NCBI GenBank assembly: GCA_946887345.1
Contig: CAMPKR010000137.1
Coordinates: 1 to 6,696 of the forward strand
Direction of reading: 5' to 3'
Source of the DNA: an uncultured Bacteroidota bacterium
GTDB taxonomy: Bacteria > Bacteroidota > Bacteroidia > Chitinophagales > Chitinophagaceae
DNA: 6,696 bases
The position numbers were made by a program, and so were the translations under genes. Below are positions 1 to 6,683 of the stretch, piece after piece (the stretch's first letter is position 1; every line of letters starts with the position of its first letter). Below the pieces are notes generated by a model. It was not told where the DNA came from. It did not search any database and saw nothing but the letters and a program-made list of their open reading frames with translations.

Positions 1-26
1 AATATTAAGGAATTTCGTCCGAAAAA

Positions 27-1637
27 TCACCAACTATTTTTGGCCTCATTACCTTCTTTTACAAACCTGATGTTCTCTTCCCCACCCTCTGTTTTTAAAT
101 GCAGGAAGTAGACACCGGAAGCTATATTTTCATCAAGATTTATTTCTGTTTTGAAATTGCTTACACCTGTTTGCAACGTGTTAGCATATACCAACTTTCC
201 TAAAATATCTCTTATTTCAATTGAACATTTGGAGGCGTCTAACACAGTAGAACTAAGGGTAAAAGAGCCTGTATTAGGGTTGGGATAGATTAAGCTTCCG
301 TTCTCTGGGCCATTGACACTTGAAGCTGCCAGATCAAAACACAATAATTTTTGCAAGAACAAACTTGTACCACTTAGAGTATGAACGGCAGGCCCGGGAT
401 CTGCATCAACACTTCCTTGCACGTAACCAGTGAGATATACGCCGCAAGCATCGTCAACCATAATATTATAACCATAACTATCGTCTGTGCTCTGACTACC
501 GATTTCATGAATAAAGCCCCATTGAGGAGTTCCTGATGGATTGACTTTTACTACGAACATTCCCGGCATACCGAAGCATGTAAAATATTCCCCTCCACTA
601 TATAGCGGGGAAAATTGTCCATGCATAGCCGATCCAATAGCGTAGGAGTTTCCTTCATTATCTATAGCAAGTGCACCCTGCCAATCCTGAGCGGAGCTAG
701 AAAACTTCGAGGTCCAAATTTCATTACCAGACAAATCCATTTTTTTAATAAAAAAATGTCCGGGGTACTGCATAGTTTTGTAGTCCCACAGACCCATTGC
801 AAACAAGTAATTAGAATCGCTGATCTCTAAGTCATAAATATCACCTCCCACACTAATTTGAGAATAAGGAAAATACTTGTTCCAGAGCCAGTTCCCATTA
901 CTATCTACTTTTGTCAGATGACTGCTGGTTGTAGTCGTATTTCCGCCGGTCATTGCAACATACACGCTCCCAGAATCATCTACAGCGACCGCATTGAAAT
1001 ACTGAAATGGATGAACTTGCGCATACGGTGAATTTTTCTCGACATATACCCATAAAAAATTGCCACTGCTGTCCAATTTCAGAAGAAATGCACCGCTCGT
1101 GTCTACCAGTTCTGCCCCTACCCCAGGATCAAAGTCAGTATAACTTGAATAAGCACCAACGGCATAAATATTTCCAGCTGTGTCTACTTTAATGTCCGTT
1201 CCGTAGTTGTAAGAATTTGTATCACCAATGCTTTTTGCCCACACGAAATCTCCTGCTGTGTCCAGCTTAGAAATAAATACATCCGTTCCTCCGGCAATTA
1301 AAGGATATACGGCTAGGCTGGGGTCAACATCAATGGCACCAGTAAAATTACCAATTACATATACATACCCACGATCATCAGAGGTAACAGACCAGCCATC
1401 TCCGCCAATATTTTTTGACCACTGCAAACTACCGGTCGGGGAGAATTTTTTAAAATAACCGCCTGGAGCCGTAACATATATATTGTTCCAGGCATCAATA
1501 GTTGAAACTTTGCCATGAGGCTCAGATGTATAATAATGGTTTGCCGGCGTGCCCCCTATGAAATTCGCCCATTGATACACCTGGGCCCGTGTAGAGCAAG
1601 TGGATACCACCATAAGAAATGCTAGGATCTTTTTCAT
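27..1637 (-). CDS. Secreted SBBP-type beta-propeller protein with T9SS type A sorting domain
   Basis: Residues 1-18 form a signal peptide (MKKILAFLMVVSTCSTRA), with likely signal peptidase I cleavage before Q19. Residues 20-433 are repeats of SBBP/beta-propeller type. Each unit has a strand ending in K-[hydrophobic]-D-x-x-G-x-x-x-W, then a D-x-x-G-x-[VI]-Y strand. Residues 448-528 form a T9SS type A sorting domain: IYPNPNTGSF at 449-458, IEIRDILGKLVY at 473-484, then GVYFLHL and RFVKE. By family knowledge, such proteins cross the inner membrane by Sec and the outer membrane by T9SS, and the C-terminal domain is removed as the protein is attached to the surface or released. No catalytic motif is visible, so a binding or structural role is inferred and the ligand is unknown. 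The ATG is the only sensible start: the signal peptide begins there and an in-frame stop lies upstream at 1677-1679. No Shine-Dalgarno sequence is visible. It is transcribed divergently from recA. Confidence 0.93.
   Translation of the reverse strand: MKKILAFLMVVSTCSTRAQVYQWANFIGGTPANHYYTSEPHGKVSTIDAWNNIYVTAPGGYFKKFSPTGSLQWSKNIGGDGWSVTSDDRGYVYVIGNFTGAIDVDPSLAVYPLIAGGTDVFISKLDTAGDFVWAKSIGDTNSYNYGTDIKVDTAGNIYAVGAYSSYTDFDPGVGAELVDTSGAFLLKLDSSGNFLWVYVEKNSPYAQVHPFQYFNAVAVDDSGSVYVAMTGGNTTTTSSHLTKVDSNGNWLWNKYFPYSQISVGGDIYDLEISDSNYLFAMGLWDYKTMQYPGHFFIKKMDLSGNEIWTSKFSSSAQDWQGALAIDNEGNSYAIGSAMHGQFSPLYSGGEYFTCFGMPGMFVVKVNPSGTPQWGFIHEIGSQSTDDSYGYNIMVDDACGVYLTGYVQGSVDADPGPAVHTLSGTSLFLQKLLCFDLAASSVNGPENGSLIYPNPNTGSFTLSSTVLDASKCSIEIRDILGKLVYANTLQTGVSNFKTEINLDENIASGVYFLHLKTEGGEENIRFVKEGNEAKNSW
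54..296 (-). other. T9SS type A C-terminal sorting domain (coding segment)
   Basis: Residues 448-528 of the secreted protein. The domain opens with the diagnostic IYPNPNTGSF. It continues with the IEIRDILGKLVY strand pair and ends with GVYFLHL plus IRFVKE, the usual order in the Bacteroidota Por secretion C-terminal family. Eight further residues (GNEAKNSW) follow the usual RFVKE end before the TGA stop, a short extension of unknown significance. Confidence 0.9.
339..1580 (-). repeat. Seven-unit beta-propeller (SBBP-like) protein repeat region
   Basis: This covers residues 20-433 of the secreted protein. Seven D-x-x-[GN]-x-x-[YF]-like strands lie near residues 48, 87, 152, 220, 273, 326 and 395. 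Six complete K-x-D-x-x-G-x-x-x-W strands start near residues 62, 121, 184, 240, 296 and 361. The seventh appears split: its W-containing half (YQWANFIGG) is at the N terminus and its FLQKL half is at residues 427-431. This would let the two ends close one blade and form a seven-bladed ring. A D-x-D-P motif occurs in three units only (residues 103-106, 168-171, 411-414). The blade count is my reading of the repeat pattern; the fold assignment is family knowledge. Confidence 0.75.
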
Positions 1638-1890
1638 GGTTGTGGTGTTTATGATATAGAAACTTATATAAAAGTACTAATAATATTAAGGATTATACTA
1701 GCTTTAAAACAAATCTGTCACCGACATTTTTTGAAGATATCCACAATTTTCTTCCTATTTAAAACGCCTTGTTACCTTTACTCCATCAACGGCAAACAAG
1801 GGGAAAAAGGGTGAATATTTTTTTGAGGTGGCCGTTGGATTTTGGCTTAACTTGAGTAACAAATCAGATCATATATAAAATCGAAAAGCA
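1638..1890. promoter_or_regulatory. Divergent intergenic region between the T9SS-protein gene and recA
   Basis: These 253 AT-rich bases separate two divergent start codons and must contain the transcription and translation signals of both genes. I looked for the Bacteroidota -7 box (TAnnTTTG) with an upstream TTG-containing -33 box and found only one-mismatch hits without a correctly spaced partner: TACCTTTA at 1773-1780 and TATTTTTT at 1816-1823 on plus, and CAGATTTG at 1717-1710 on minus. No LexA-like operator of the GAAC-N4-GTTC or CTGT-N8-ACAG type is visible. Short elements present are TGTCACCGACA (1716-1726, four-base arms) and a T-run at 1818-1824. Bases just before both ATGs are A-rich or A/C-rich with no AGGAGG. 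No small gene is evident. Confidence 0.6.
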
Positions 1891-2907
1891 ATGAGTGTAG
1901 CAGAAAAAAACGGGACGACTAATGACAGGCTAAAGGTACTTAAGCTGGCAATAGACAAAATAGAAAAAGACTACGGAAAGGGCTCGGTGATGATGCTGGG
2001 CGACAAACAACAGGACAGGATAGACACCATCAGCACCGGTTCGCTGGGACTGGATGTGGCGCTGGGCGTGGGTGGCTTCCCGCGCGGAAGGATCATTGAA
2101 ATATACGGCCCGGAATCTTCGGGTAAGACAACGATAGCTATACACACCATAGCGGAAGCCCAAAAGAAAGGTGGTATCTGTGCTATAATAGATGCTGAAC
2201 ATGCTTTTGACGCACAATATGCACGCAAGTTGGGTGTAGATATAGATAACCTCATTATCTCCCAGCCAGACTACGGTGAGCAGGCTTTGGAAATAGCTGA
2301 CCGCCTGATATCGAGTGGAGCTGTAGATGTGGTAGTGATAGACTCGGTAGCCGCCCTGGTACCCAAAGGGGAACTGGAAGGTGAAATGGGTGAAAGCAAG
2401 ATGGGCCTGCAGGCAAGGCTGATGAGCCAGGCACTGCGTAAGCTTACTGCAACTATCAACCGTACCGGCTGCTGCTGTATCTTTATCAACCAGCTTCGTG
2501 AAAAGATAGGTGTAATGTTCGGCAACCCCGAGACTACTACCGGTGGTAATGCCCTGAAGTTCTACGCCTCTGTGCGCCTTGATATCCGCCGTATCAGTCA
2601 GATAAAGGACGGCGATGTGGCAAGTGGTAACCGCACACGCGTGAAGGTGGTGAAAAACAAGGTGGCTCCCCCGTTCCGCCAGGTAGAATTTGATATCATC
2701 TTTGGCGAAGGAATCAGCAAGGTGGGTGAAATAATAGACATGGGTGTGGAACTGGGCATACTGCAGAAAAGCGGTAGCTGGTTTAGCTATGGCGAAAGCA
2801 AAATAGGCCAGGGCCGTGACGCCGTGAAGCAGTTTCTACAGGATAACCCTGAAATGATGGAAGAAGTGGAAGGCCGTATCAGGGCCGCACTTCAACCGGA
2901 GTCGTAA
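1891..2907 (+). CDS. recA: Recombinase RecA
   Basis: RecA is the ATP-dependent strand-exchange protein of homologous recombination and DNA repair. It acts as a filament on single-stranded DNA in the cytoplasm. Walker A is GPESSGKT at residues 73-80. The catalytic glutamate is in IIDAEHAFD (E103), and Walker B is VVVIDS (D151). Loop L1 lies near 164-171. The L2 region follows FINQ (198-201), with [19 protein letters not shown] at 207-225, which includes the highly conserved DNA-binding stretch. Numbering runs seven ahead of Escherichia coli RecA. At 338 residues it is complete but slightly short, because the acidic tail is nearly absent (it ends AALQPES). The ATG is the first start after an in-frame TAA at 1876-1878; the upstream bases are A-rich without a Shine-Dalgarno. 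It stands alone between a divergent gene and a terminator, with no recX beside it. LexA control is not evident. Confidence 0.99.
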   Translation: MSVAEKNGTTNDRLKVLKLAIDKIEKDYGKGSVMMLGDKQQDRIDTISTGSLGLDVALGVGGFPRGRIIEIYGPESSGKTTIAIHTIAEAQKKGGICAIIDAEHAFDAQYARKLGVDIDNLIISQPDYGEQALEIADRLISSGAVDVVVIDSVAALVPKGELEGEMGESKMGLQARLMSQALRKLTATINRTGCCCIFINQLREKIGVMFGNPETTTGGNALKFYASVRLDIRRISQIKDGDVASGNRTRVKVVKNKVAPPFRQVEFDIIFGEGISKVGEIIDMGVELGILQKSGSWFSYGESKIGQGRDAVKQFLQDNPEMMEEVEGRIRAALQPES

Positions 2908-2931
2908 AGACAATCAAAACCATATTCGGGG

Positions 2932-2957
2932 AAGCCACACAATTGTGTGGCTTTTTT
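2932..2957 (+). terminator. Rho-independent terminator of recA
   Basis: It begins 24 bases after the recA stop codon. A perfect inverted repeat, GCCACAC-AATT-GTGTGGC (2934-2951), can extend by two A-T pairs at its base and is followed at once by six T (2952-2957). A GC-rich seven-pair stem with a four-base loop and U-tract is a textbook intrinsic terminator. It separates recA from the kinase gene. The stem is symmetric, but the minus strand has only two A before it in place of a long T-run, and no minus-strand gene ends here, so plus-strand activity is favoured. Confidence 0.93.
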
Positions 2958-3107
2958 GTACAAATCTGATAATCAAGCGGTTAGTTCTTCAGCTCTAAAG
3001 CGAATAAATCGGTAAAAACGGGTGTGGCACGATTTTTTAATGATATTTTAGATTAGCAAGTAAGGCATTAGTAATCAACGAACTAACTGAAATCTAAACT
3101 TCTCATT
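2958..3107. promoter_or_regulatory. Intergenic spacer upstream of the PAS kinase gene
   Basis: These 150 bases lie between the recA terminator and the kinase start, so the kinase promoter is expected here. The best -7-like candidate is TATTTTAG at 3044-3051, one mismatch from TAnnTTTG, about 57 bases before the GTG. No TTG-type -33 box is seen at suitable spacing upstream of it, so I do not call it as a promoter. A ten-base palindrome, TTTGTACAAA, lies at 2955-2964 and overlaps the terminator T-tract. No Shine-Dalgarno precedes the GTG. Confidence 0.45.
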
Positions 3108-6100
3108 GTGCAGGAAGCCCCAATTGAACAAATCTTAAAACCTGAGACGACGGCCGATAACCTGAGTTTCAAGCACTGGCCCGGTTTTGCCCGTTTTATC
3201 AGGGAAAACCACATGACTGCCTATGCCCAGGATCTTCTGAGGCTATCCAGAGAGGCTGATTTACCCATCATGAAACTGATCGCCCATCTGCCGGAAGAAC
3301 AACTGCTGGCGCTGACCATACAGGGCCATGGCGAATTCCTTGAGAAGATAACAGCCAATACCCTTCGTGAACACCTGAATGAGGGACTGAAAAAATGGGA
3401 AGACAACCAACTGGAAATCATCTCCAGCGACGACATTGCCACTGAAGATATTACCGTAGGCACTTTCATCAGGAAGAAAGCAATGCTGAACTTCCTCCCC
3501 CTGTATACCAGCGATCCCTATGAAATAATAGAGATAATAAGAGAGATAGACGTTTTTGATACTGAAGCTATTACCGTCTCTACCAAGCTGCACTTTAAAA
3601 TCCTAAAGACTAAAATACAGGAGCAACTCCACTTCATTGAAAAAATATCGAACACTACCCCGGGCTTTAGCTACGTGTTTGACATAGAGAAAAAGCACCT
3701 GAAATATGCGAACCAGAACTTCCTCGATTATTTCGGATATAGCCTGGAAGATATACAAGGGCTGGGCAATGAATTCATGAACATGATCTTCCATGCGGAG
3801 GACATCGTACGCCTGAATGATATATTGGGCCTGGTACCGCAGATGAGCAATACCGACATGCTGAAGCATGAAACCCGCATGAAGGGGGAGAACGGCAGGT
3901 ATAAATGGCACAGGCACTACTTTTCGGTATTTAAAAGGGATGGGGCTGGCAAACCAACAGAAATAGTTGGTATAGCGTTGGATATAGAGAATGAAAAGCG
4001 TGCATCGGAACAACTGGCCTACCGTGAAGAACAACTGCTGGAAGCACAGGCCATTGGTGAGATCGGAAGCTTTGAATGGACATTTGGCAGCACAGAAAAA
4101 ACAACGGTAACACCACAACTTCTGAAGATATTCTCATTGGACAGCGTGGTAGACTTTGAAACATTTATGGACTATGTGCATCCTACAGACAGAGCCAGGG
4201 TGCAAGCCGCCATAGACGTGGCTATGAAGGAGGAAGGAATATTTGAATGTGAATTCAGGTATGAACGCAACAATGTGGAAAAGATAATCTGGTCCCGTGG
4301 TGTGGTGTCAGCTGATAAAGACGGCGTTCCCTGCTCTATGAAGGGAACTATTATGGATGTTACGGATCGAATCCATTTGATTCACCGGCTGCAACGGAGT
4401 GAGGAGCTATACAAGCAGGCACAGGCGCTCTCCCACATAGGCAACTATGCGTACGATCTTAAACACAATAAGATCAACTGGACCGACGAACTATACAGGA
4501 TATTTGGACTGGAACCACAGTCGGAAGAAATAACCAACGAAAAATTCCTGTCGTTTATACATTCTGAAGACAGGGAAAGAGCAGAGCAGATAGTAAATGA
4601 GGCAATAGAGCAGAAGAAATCGCACAACTTCTATTTCAGGATAATAAGACCTGACGGGACAGAAAGAATACTGCAGGCAATAGGCGAAGTACTGGTAGAC
4701 GAAAATGGGGTAGTATATAAATTCCTGGGTACAGCACAGGATGTAACCGAAAAGCAATTGCTGATCAACAACCTGCAGCAGGCGCAATCGATGGCCCACA
4801 TAGGCAACTGGACCTGGGATCTCGCAAGCGACGAAATAATCTGGAGCGAGGAGATGTTCCACATATATAAGCTTGAACCAAGAACGGGAAAACTGAAGAG
4901 AGACGAATATACTTATCTACGTCACCCGGAAGACATTGAGACAATTGACACTAATATTCAGAAACTCCTTGAGACGCTTGAGCCGCAGGAATATCATTTC
5001 CGTGCAGTATTGGCCGACGGCAACGTAAGGCACCTGCATGTACGAGCAGAAGTTAAAACTGATAGCGAAGGTAAGCCAGTGCAGCTCTTCGGCACACTAC
5101 AGGACATAACTGAAAGGCAAGAAATTATTACACGCCTGCAGAACAGTGATGCGCTCTATAAGCAGGCACAGGCTATGTCGCATATTGGCAACTGGACATG
5201 GGACAGGAGTACAAACGAAGTGATATGGAGTGAAGAAACTTACCGTATATACGACGTGCCGTATAATGAGAATGAGAAACTAAGCCTGGAATTTGCGCGT
5301 TCTTTCCGACACCCTGATGACAGAGCATACGTGGCCGAAATGATAGATAAGGTTTTAAGCACGGGGCAGCGCTGTGAATATCAATATCGCATAGTAACTG
5401 AAACAGGTAAAACCAAGATATTAAATGCCATAACAGAGCCATTAACCGACAGTACAGGAAAGGCTCAAAAAGTAATAGGTACTGTACAGGACATTACGGA
5501 CAAAGTGCTGATAGAACGGCAGGTGAAAGCCAACGAAGAGTTCATTAAAAAAATTGCCGATACTGCCCCTTCAATCATTACAACCTACAACATAAATACT
5601 GGTCAGTACAACTTCGTGAGCGAAGGCATCACCAAGCTATTGGGGTACGATGCAGCGATGATTCTTAAAGAAGGTGTGAGTTTCTTTATGGAACGCATGC
5701 ACCCGGATGATATAGAAGAGATATTGACCAAAAACAGCGCAGTTCTGGAGCAGGCAAATACACCAGGCAATGAAGACGCAATAATAGTGGAAGAATTTAA
5801 ATACCGCGTACGTGACTTCAACGGCCGTTACCGTTGGCTGCACACTTATGGAACAGTATTCGACAGGGACGCAGAAGGAAAAGTGGAACATGTGCTGAAT
5901 GTGTCAGTGGACATAACAGAACAAGTAGAAGCAGAGCTGGCGCTCCAGCAAAGGAATATCCAGCTACAACAATCCAACTCGAGCCTGGAAGACTATGCTT
6001 ATGTAGCCAGTCATGACCTGAAAGAACCACTCAGAAAAATAGCAACCTTCAGTGACCGCCTGCTTTCCACTCATGTCAATGAGCTCTCTGAAGATGGCAA

Positions 6101-6683
6101 ACTGTACCTGAGCAAGATCATAGACTCTTCCAAAAGGATGCAGAATATGATCAGTGATCTGCTTGCAGTTTCCACTATTTCAGGAAATAAGTCGTTTGAG
6201 CCGTATAGCCTGCAAAAAGCGCTCACTGAAGCAATGCAAACCATTGAGCATAAAATAGAGGAGAAAAAAGCAATTATAAATACCACTACCCTGCCCGTGG
6301 CGAGCATTGTGCCGTCGCAGTTCAGGCAGCTCTTCCAGAACCTGATAAGTAACTCGCTTAAGTTCTCGAGAAAAGACATTCAGCCTGAGATCAATATCAC
6401 GGCTACTTATCTGAAGCCGGAAGAAACAGAACGATTCGTAAATCTTACCAATGCAGAACGCTATTTACAAATCACCTACACGGACAACGGAATAGGCTTT
6501 GACAATAGCTATGCAGAAAAGATATTCAGCATCTTCCAAAGGCTGCATAACCGCTCGGAATATGAAGGAACAGGTATCGGTCTCGCTATCTGCAGAAAGG
6601 TAGCCGAAAACCACGGCGGCCTTATAAACGCAAGTGGCGAATCGGGTCGCGGGGCAACATTTAATATTATTATTCCCACATAA
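3108..6683 (+). CDS. Cytoplasmic multi-PAS sensor histidine kinase
   Basis: The 1191-residue protein senses signals through PAS domains and autophosphorylates a histidine to drive an unseen response regulator. Order: alpha-helical N-terminal domain (about 20-170, family uncertain), PAS1 (176-297), PAS2 (303-424), PAS3 (430-550), PAS4 (552-672), PAS5 (678-800), PAS6 (806-940), HisKA (955-1022), HATPase_c (1068-1190). The phospho-acceptor is H969 in ASHDLKEPLR. In the ATPase domain, the N box is QNLISNSLKFS (N1082), G1 is TDNGIGF (D1126), the F region is KIFSIFQRLH and G2 is GTGIGLAI. No membrane segment, signal peptide or receiver domain is seen, so it is probably a soluble one-piece kinase. 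Start: GTG at 3108 follows an in-frame TAA at 3084-3086; the next in-frame ATG is codon 36 and would cut into the helical domain. PAS ligands cannot be deduced; the LOV flavin cysteine motif is absent. Confidence 0.96.
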   Translation: MQEAPIEQILKPETTADNLSFKHWPGFARFIRENHMTAYAQDLLRLSREADLPIMKLIAHLPEEQLLALTIQGHGEFLEKITANTLREHLNEGLKKWEDNQLEIISSDDIATEDITVGTFIRKKAMLNFLPLYTSDPYEIIEIIREIDVFDTEAITVSTKLHFKILKTKIQEQLHFIEKISNTTPGFSYVFDIEKKHLKYANQNFLDYFGYSLEDIQGLGNEFMNMIFHAEDIVRLNDILGLVPQMSNTDMLKHETRMKGENGRYKWHRHYFSVFKRDGAGKPTEIVGIALDIENEKRASEQLAYREEQLLEAQAIGEIGSFEWTFGSTEKTTVTPQLLKIFSLDSVVDFETFMDYVHPTDRARVQAAIDVAMKEEGIFECEFRYERNNVEKIIWSRGVVSADKDGVPCSMKGTIMDVTDRIHLIHRLQRSEELYKQAQALSHIGNYAYDLKHNKINWTDELYRIFGLEPQSEEITNEKFLSFIHSEDRERAEQIVNEAIEQKKSHNFYFRIIRPDGTERILQAIGEVLVDENGVVYKFLGTAQDVTEKQLLINNLQQAQSMAHIGNWTWDLASDEIIWSEEMFHIYKLEPRTGKLKRDEYTYLRHPEDIETIDTNIQKLLETLEPQEYHFRAVLADGNVRHLHVRAEVKTDSEGKPVQLFGTLQDITERQEIITRLQNSDALYKQAQAMSHIGNWTWDRSTNEVIWSEETYRIYDVPYNENEKLSLEFARSFRHPDDRAYVAEMIDKVLSTGQRCEYQYRIVTETGKTKILNAITEPLTDSTGKAQKVIGTVQDITDKVLIERQVKANEEFIKKIADTAPSIITTYNINTGQYNFVSEGITKLLGYDAAMILKEGVSFFMERMHPDDIEEILTKNSAVLEQANTPGNEDAIIVEEFKYRVRDFNGRYRWLHTYGTVFDRDAEGKVEHVLNVSVDITEQVEAELALQQRNIQLQQSNSSLEDYAYVASHDLKEPLRKIATFSDRLLSTHVNELSEDGKLYLSKIIDSSKRMQNMISDLLAVSTISGNKSFEPYSLQKALTEAMQTIEHKIEEKKAIINTTTLPVASIVPSQFRQLFQNLISNSLKFSRKDIQPEINITATYLKPEETERFVNLTNAERYLQITYTDNGIGFDNSYAEKIFSIFQRLHNRSEYEGTGIGLAICRKVAENHGGLINASGESGRGATFNIIIPT
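4014..5507 (+). repeat. Four tandem related PAS repeats (PAS2-PAS5) in the kinase gene
   Basis: Residues 303-800 encode four consecutive PAS/PAC units of one subtype with a pitch of 125, 121 and 128 residues, measured at the EIGSF/HIGN landmark (E318, H443, H564, H692). PAS3-PAS5 open with [AS]HIGN[WY] and an aromatic pair, continue with I-x-W-[ST]-[ED]-E and a Y/F-x-I-[YF] strand, and close with G-T-x-Q-D-[VI]-T. PAS2 is more diverged. Nucleotide identity remains in places: CCCACATAGGCAACT at 4432-4446 and 4795-4809, and AAGCAGGCACAGGC at 4413-4426 and 5160-5173. This supports origin by internal duplication, as inference. Confidence 0.85.

Noticed and set aside
1593..1637. Lipoprotein signal (C14) at the N terminus of the T9SS protein
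   Set aside because: The residues before C14 (V-S-T) do not fit a lipobox, and a signal peptidase I site after A18 fits better.
1682..1692. 11-base direct repeat AATATTAAGGA at 1-11 and 1682-1692 flanking the T9SS-protein gene, as a possible insertion target duplication
   Set aside because: AT-rich, no transposase or terminal inverted repeats, and the gene looks like an ordinary chromosomal T9SS cargo. Coincidence is the simpler reading.
1716..1726. TGTCACCGACA inverted repeat as an operator
   Set aside because: Arms of only four bases; expected by chance in a region of this size. Mentioned only as a candidate for comparative checking.
1852..1879. TTGAGT-N16-TATAAA upstream of recA, resembling a sigma70 promoter
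   Set aside because: Bacteroidota primary sigma factor uses different boxes, and this would place the transcript start at or beside the ATG.
2955..2964. TTTGTACAAA perfect palindrome after recA
   Set aside because: It overlaps the terminator U-tract and is too short and AT-rich to call as a separate binding site.
1709..2968. ACAAATC[AT]G at 1709-1717, 1859-1867 and 2960-2968 around recA
   Set aside because: Short, AT-rich and differently placed relative to the genes; no consistent spacing or symmetry to support a regulatory site.
3044..3051. TATTTTAG as a -7 promoter box for the kinase
   Set aside because: One mismatch to TAnnTTTG and no -33 box at suitable spacing; such hits are common in AT-rich DNA.
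3603..4118. A 171-codon open frame on the minus strand opposite the PAS1-PAS2 coding region
   Set aside because: It lies wholly within a gene with clear domain homology, has no start context and no recognisable motif; it is an antisense shadow.
3633..5927. LOV, haem or phytochrome-type photosensor assignment for one of the PAS domains
   Set aside because: No NCRFLQ-like flavin motif, no GAF/PHY domains and no diagnostic haem ligand pattern; ligands cannot be named from sequence.
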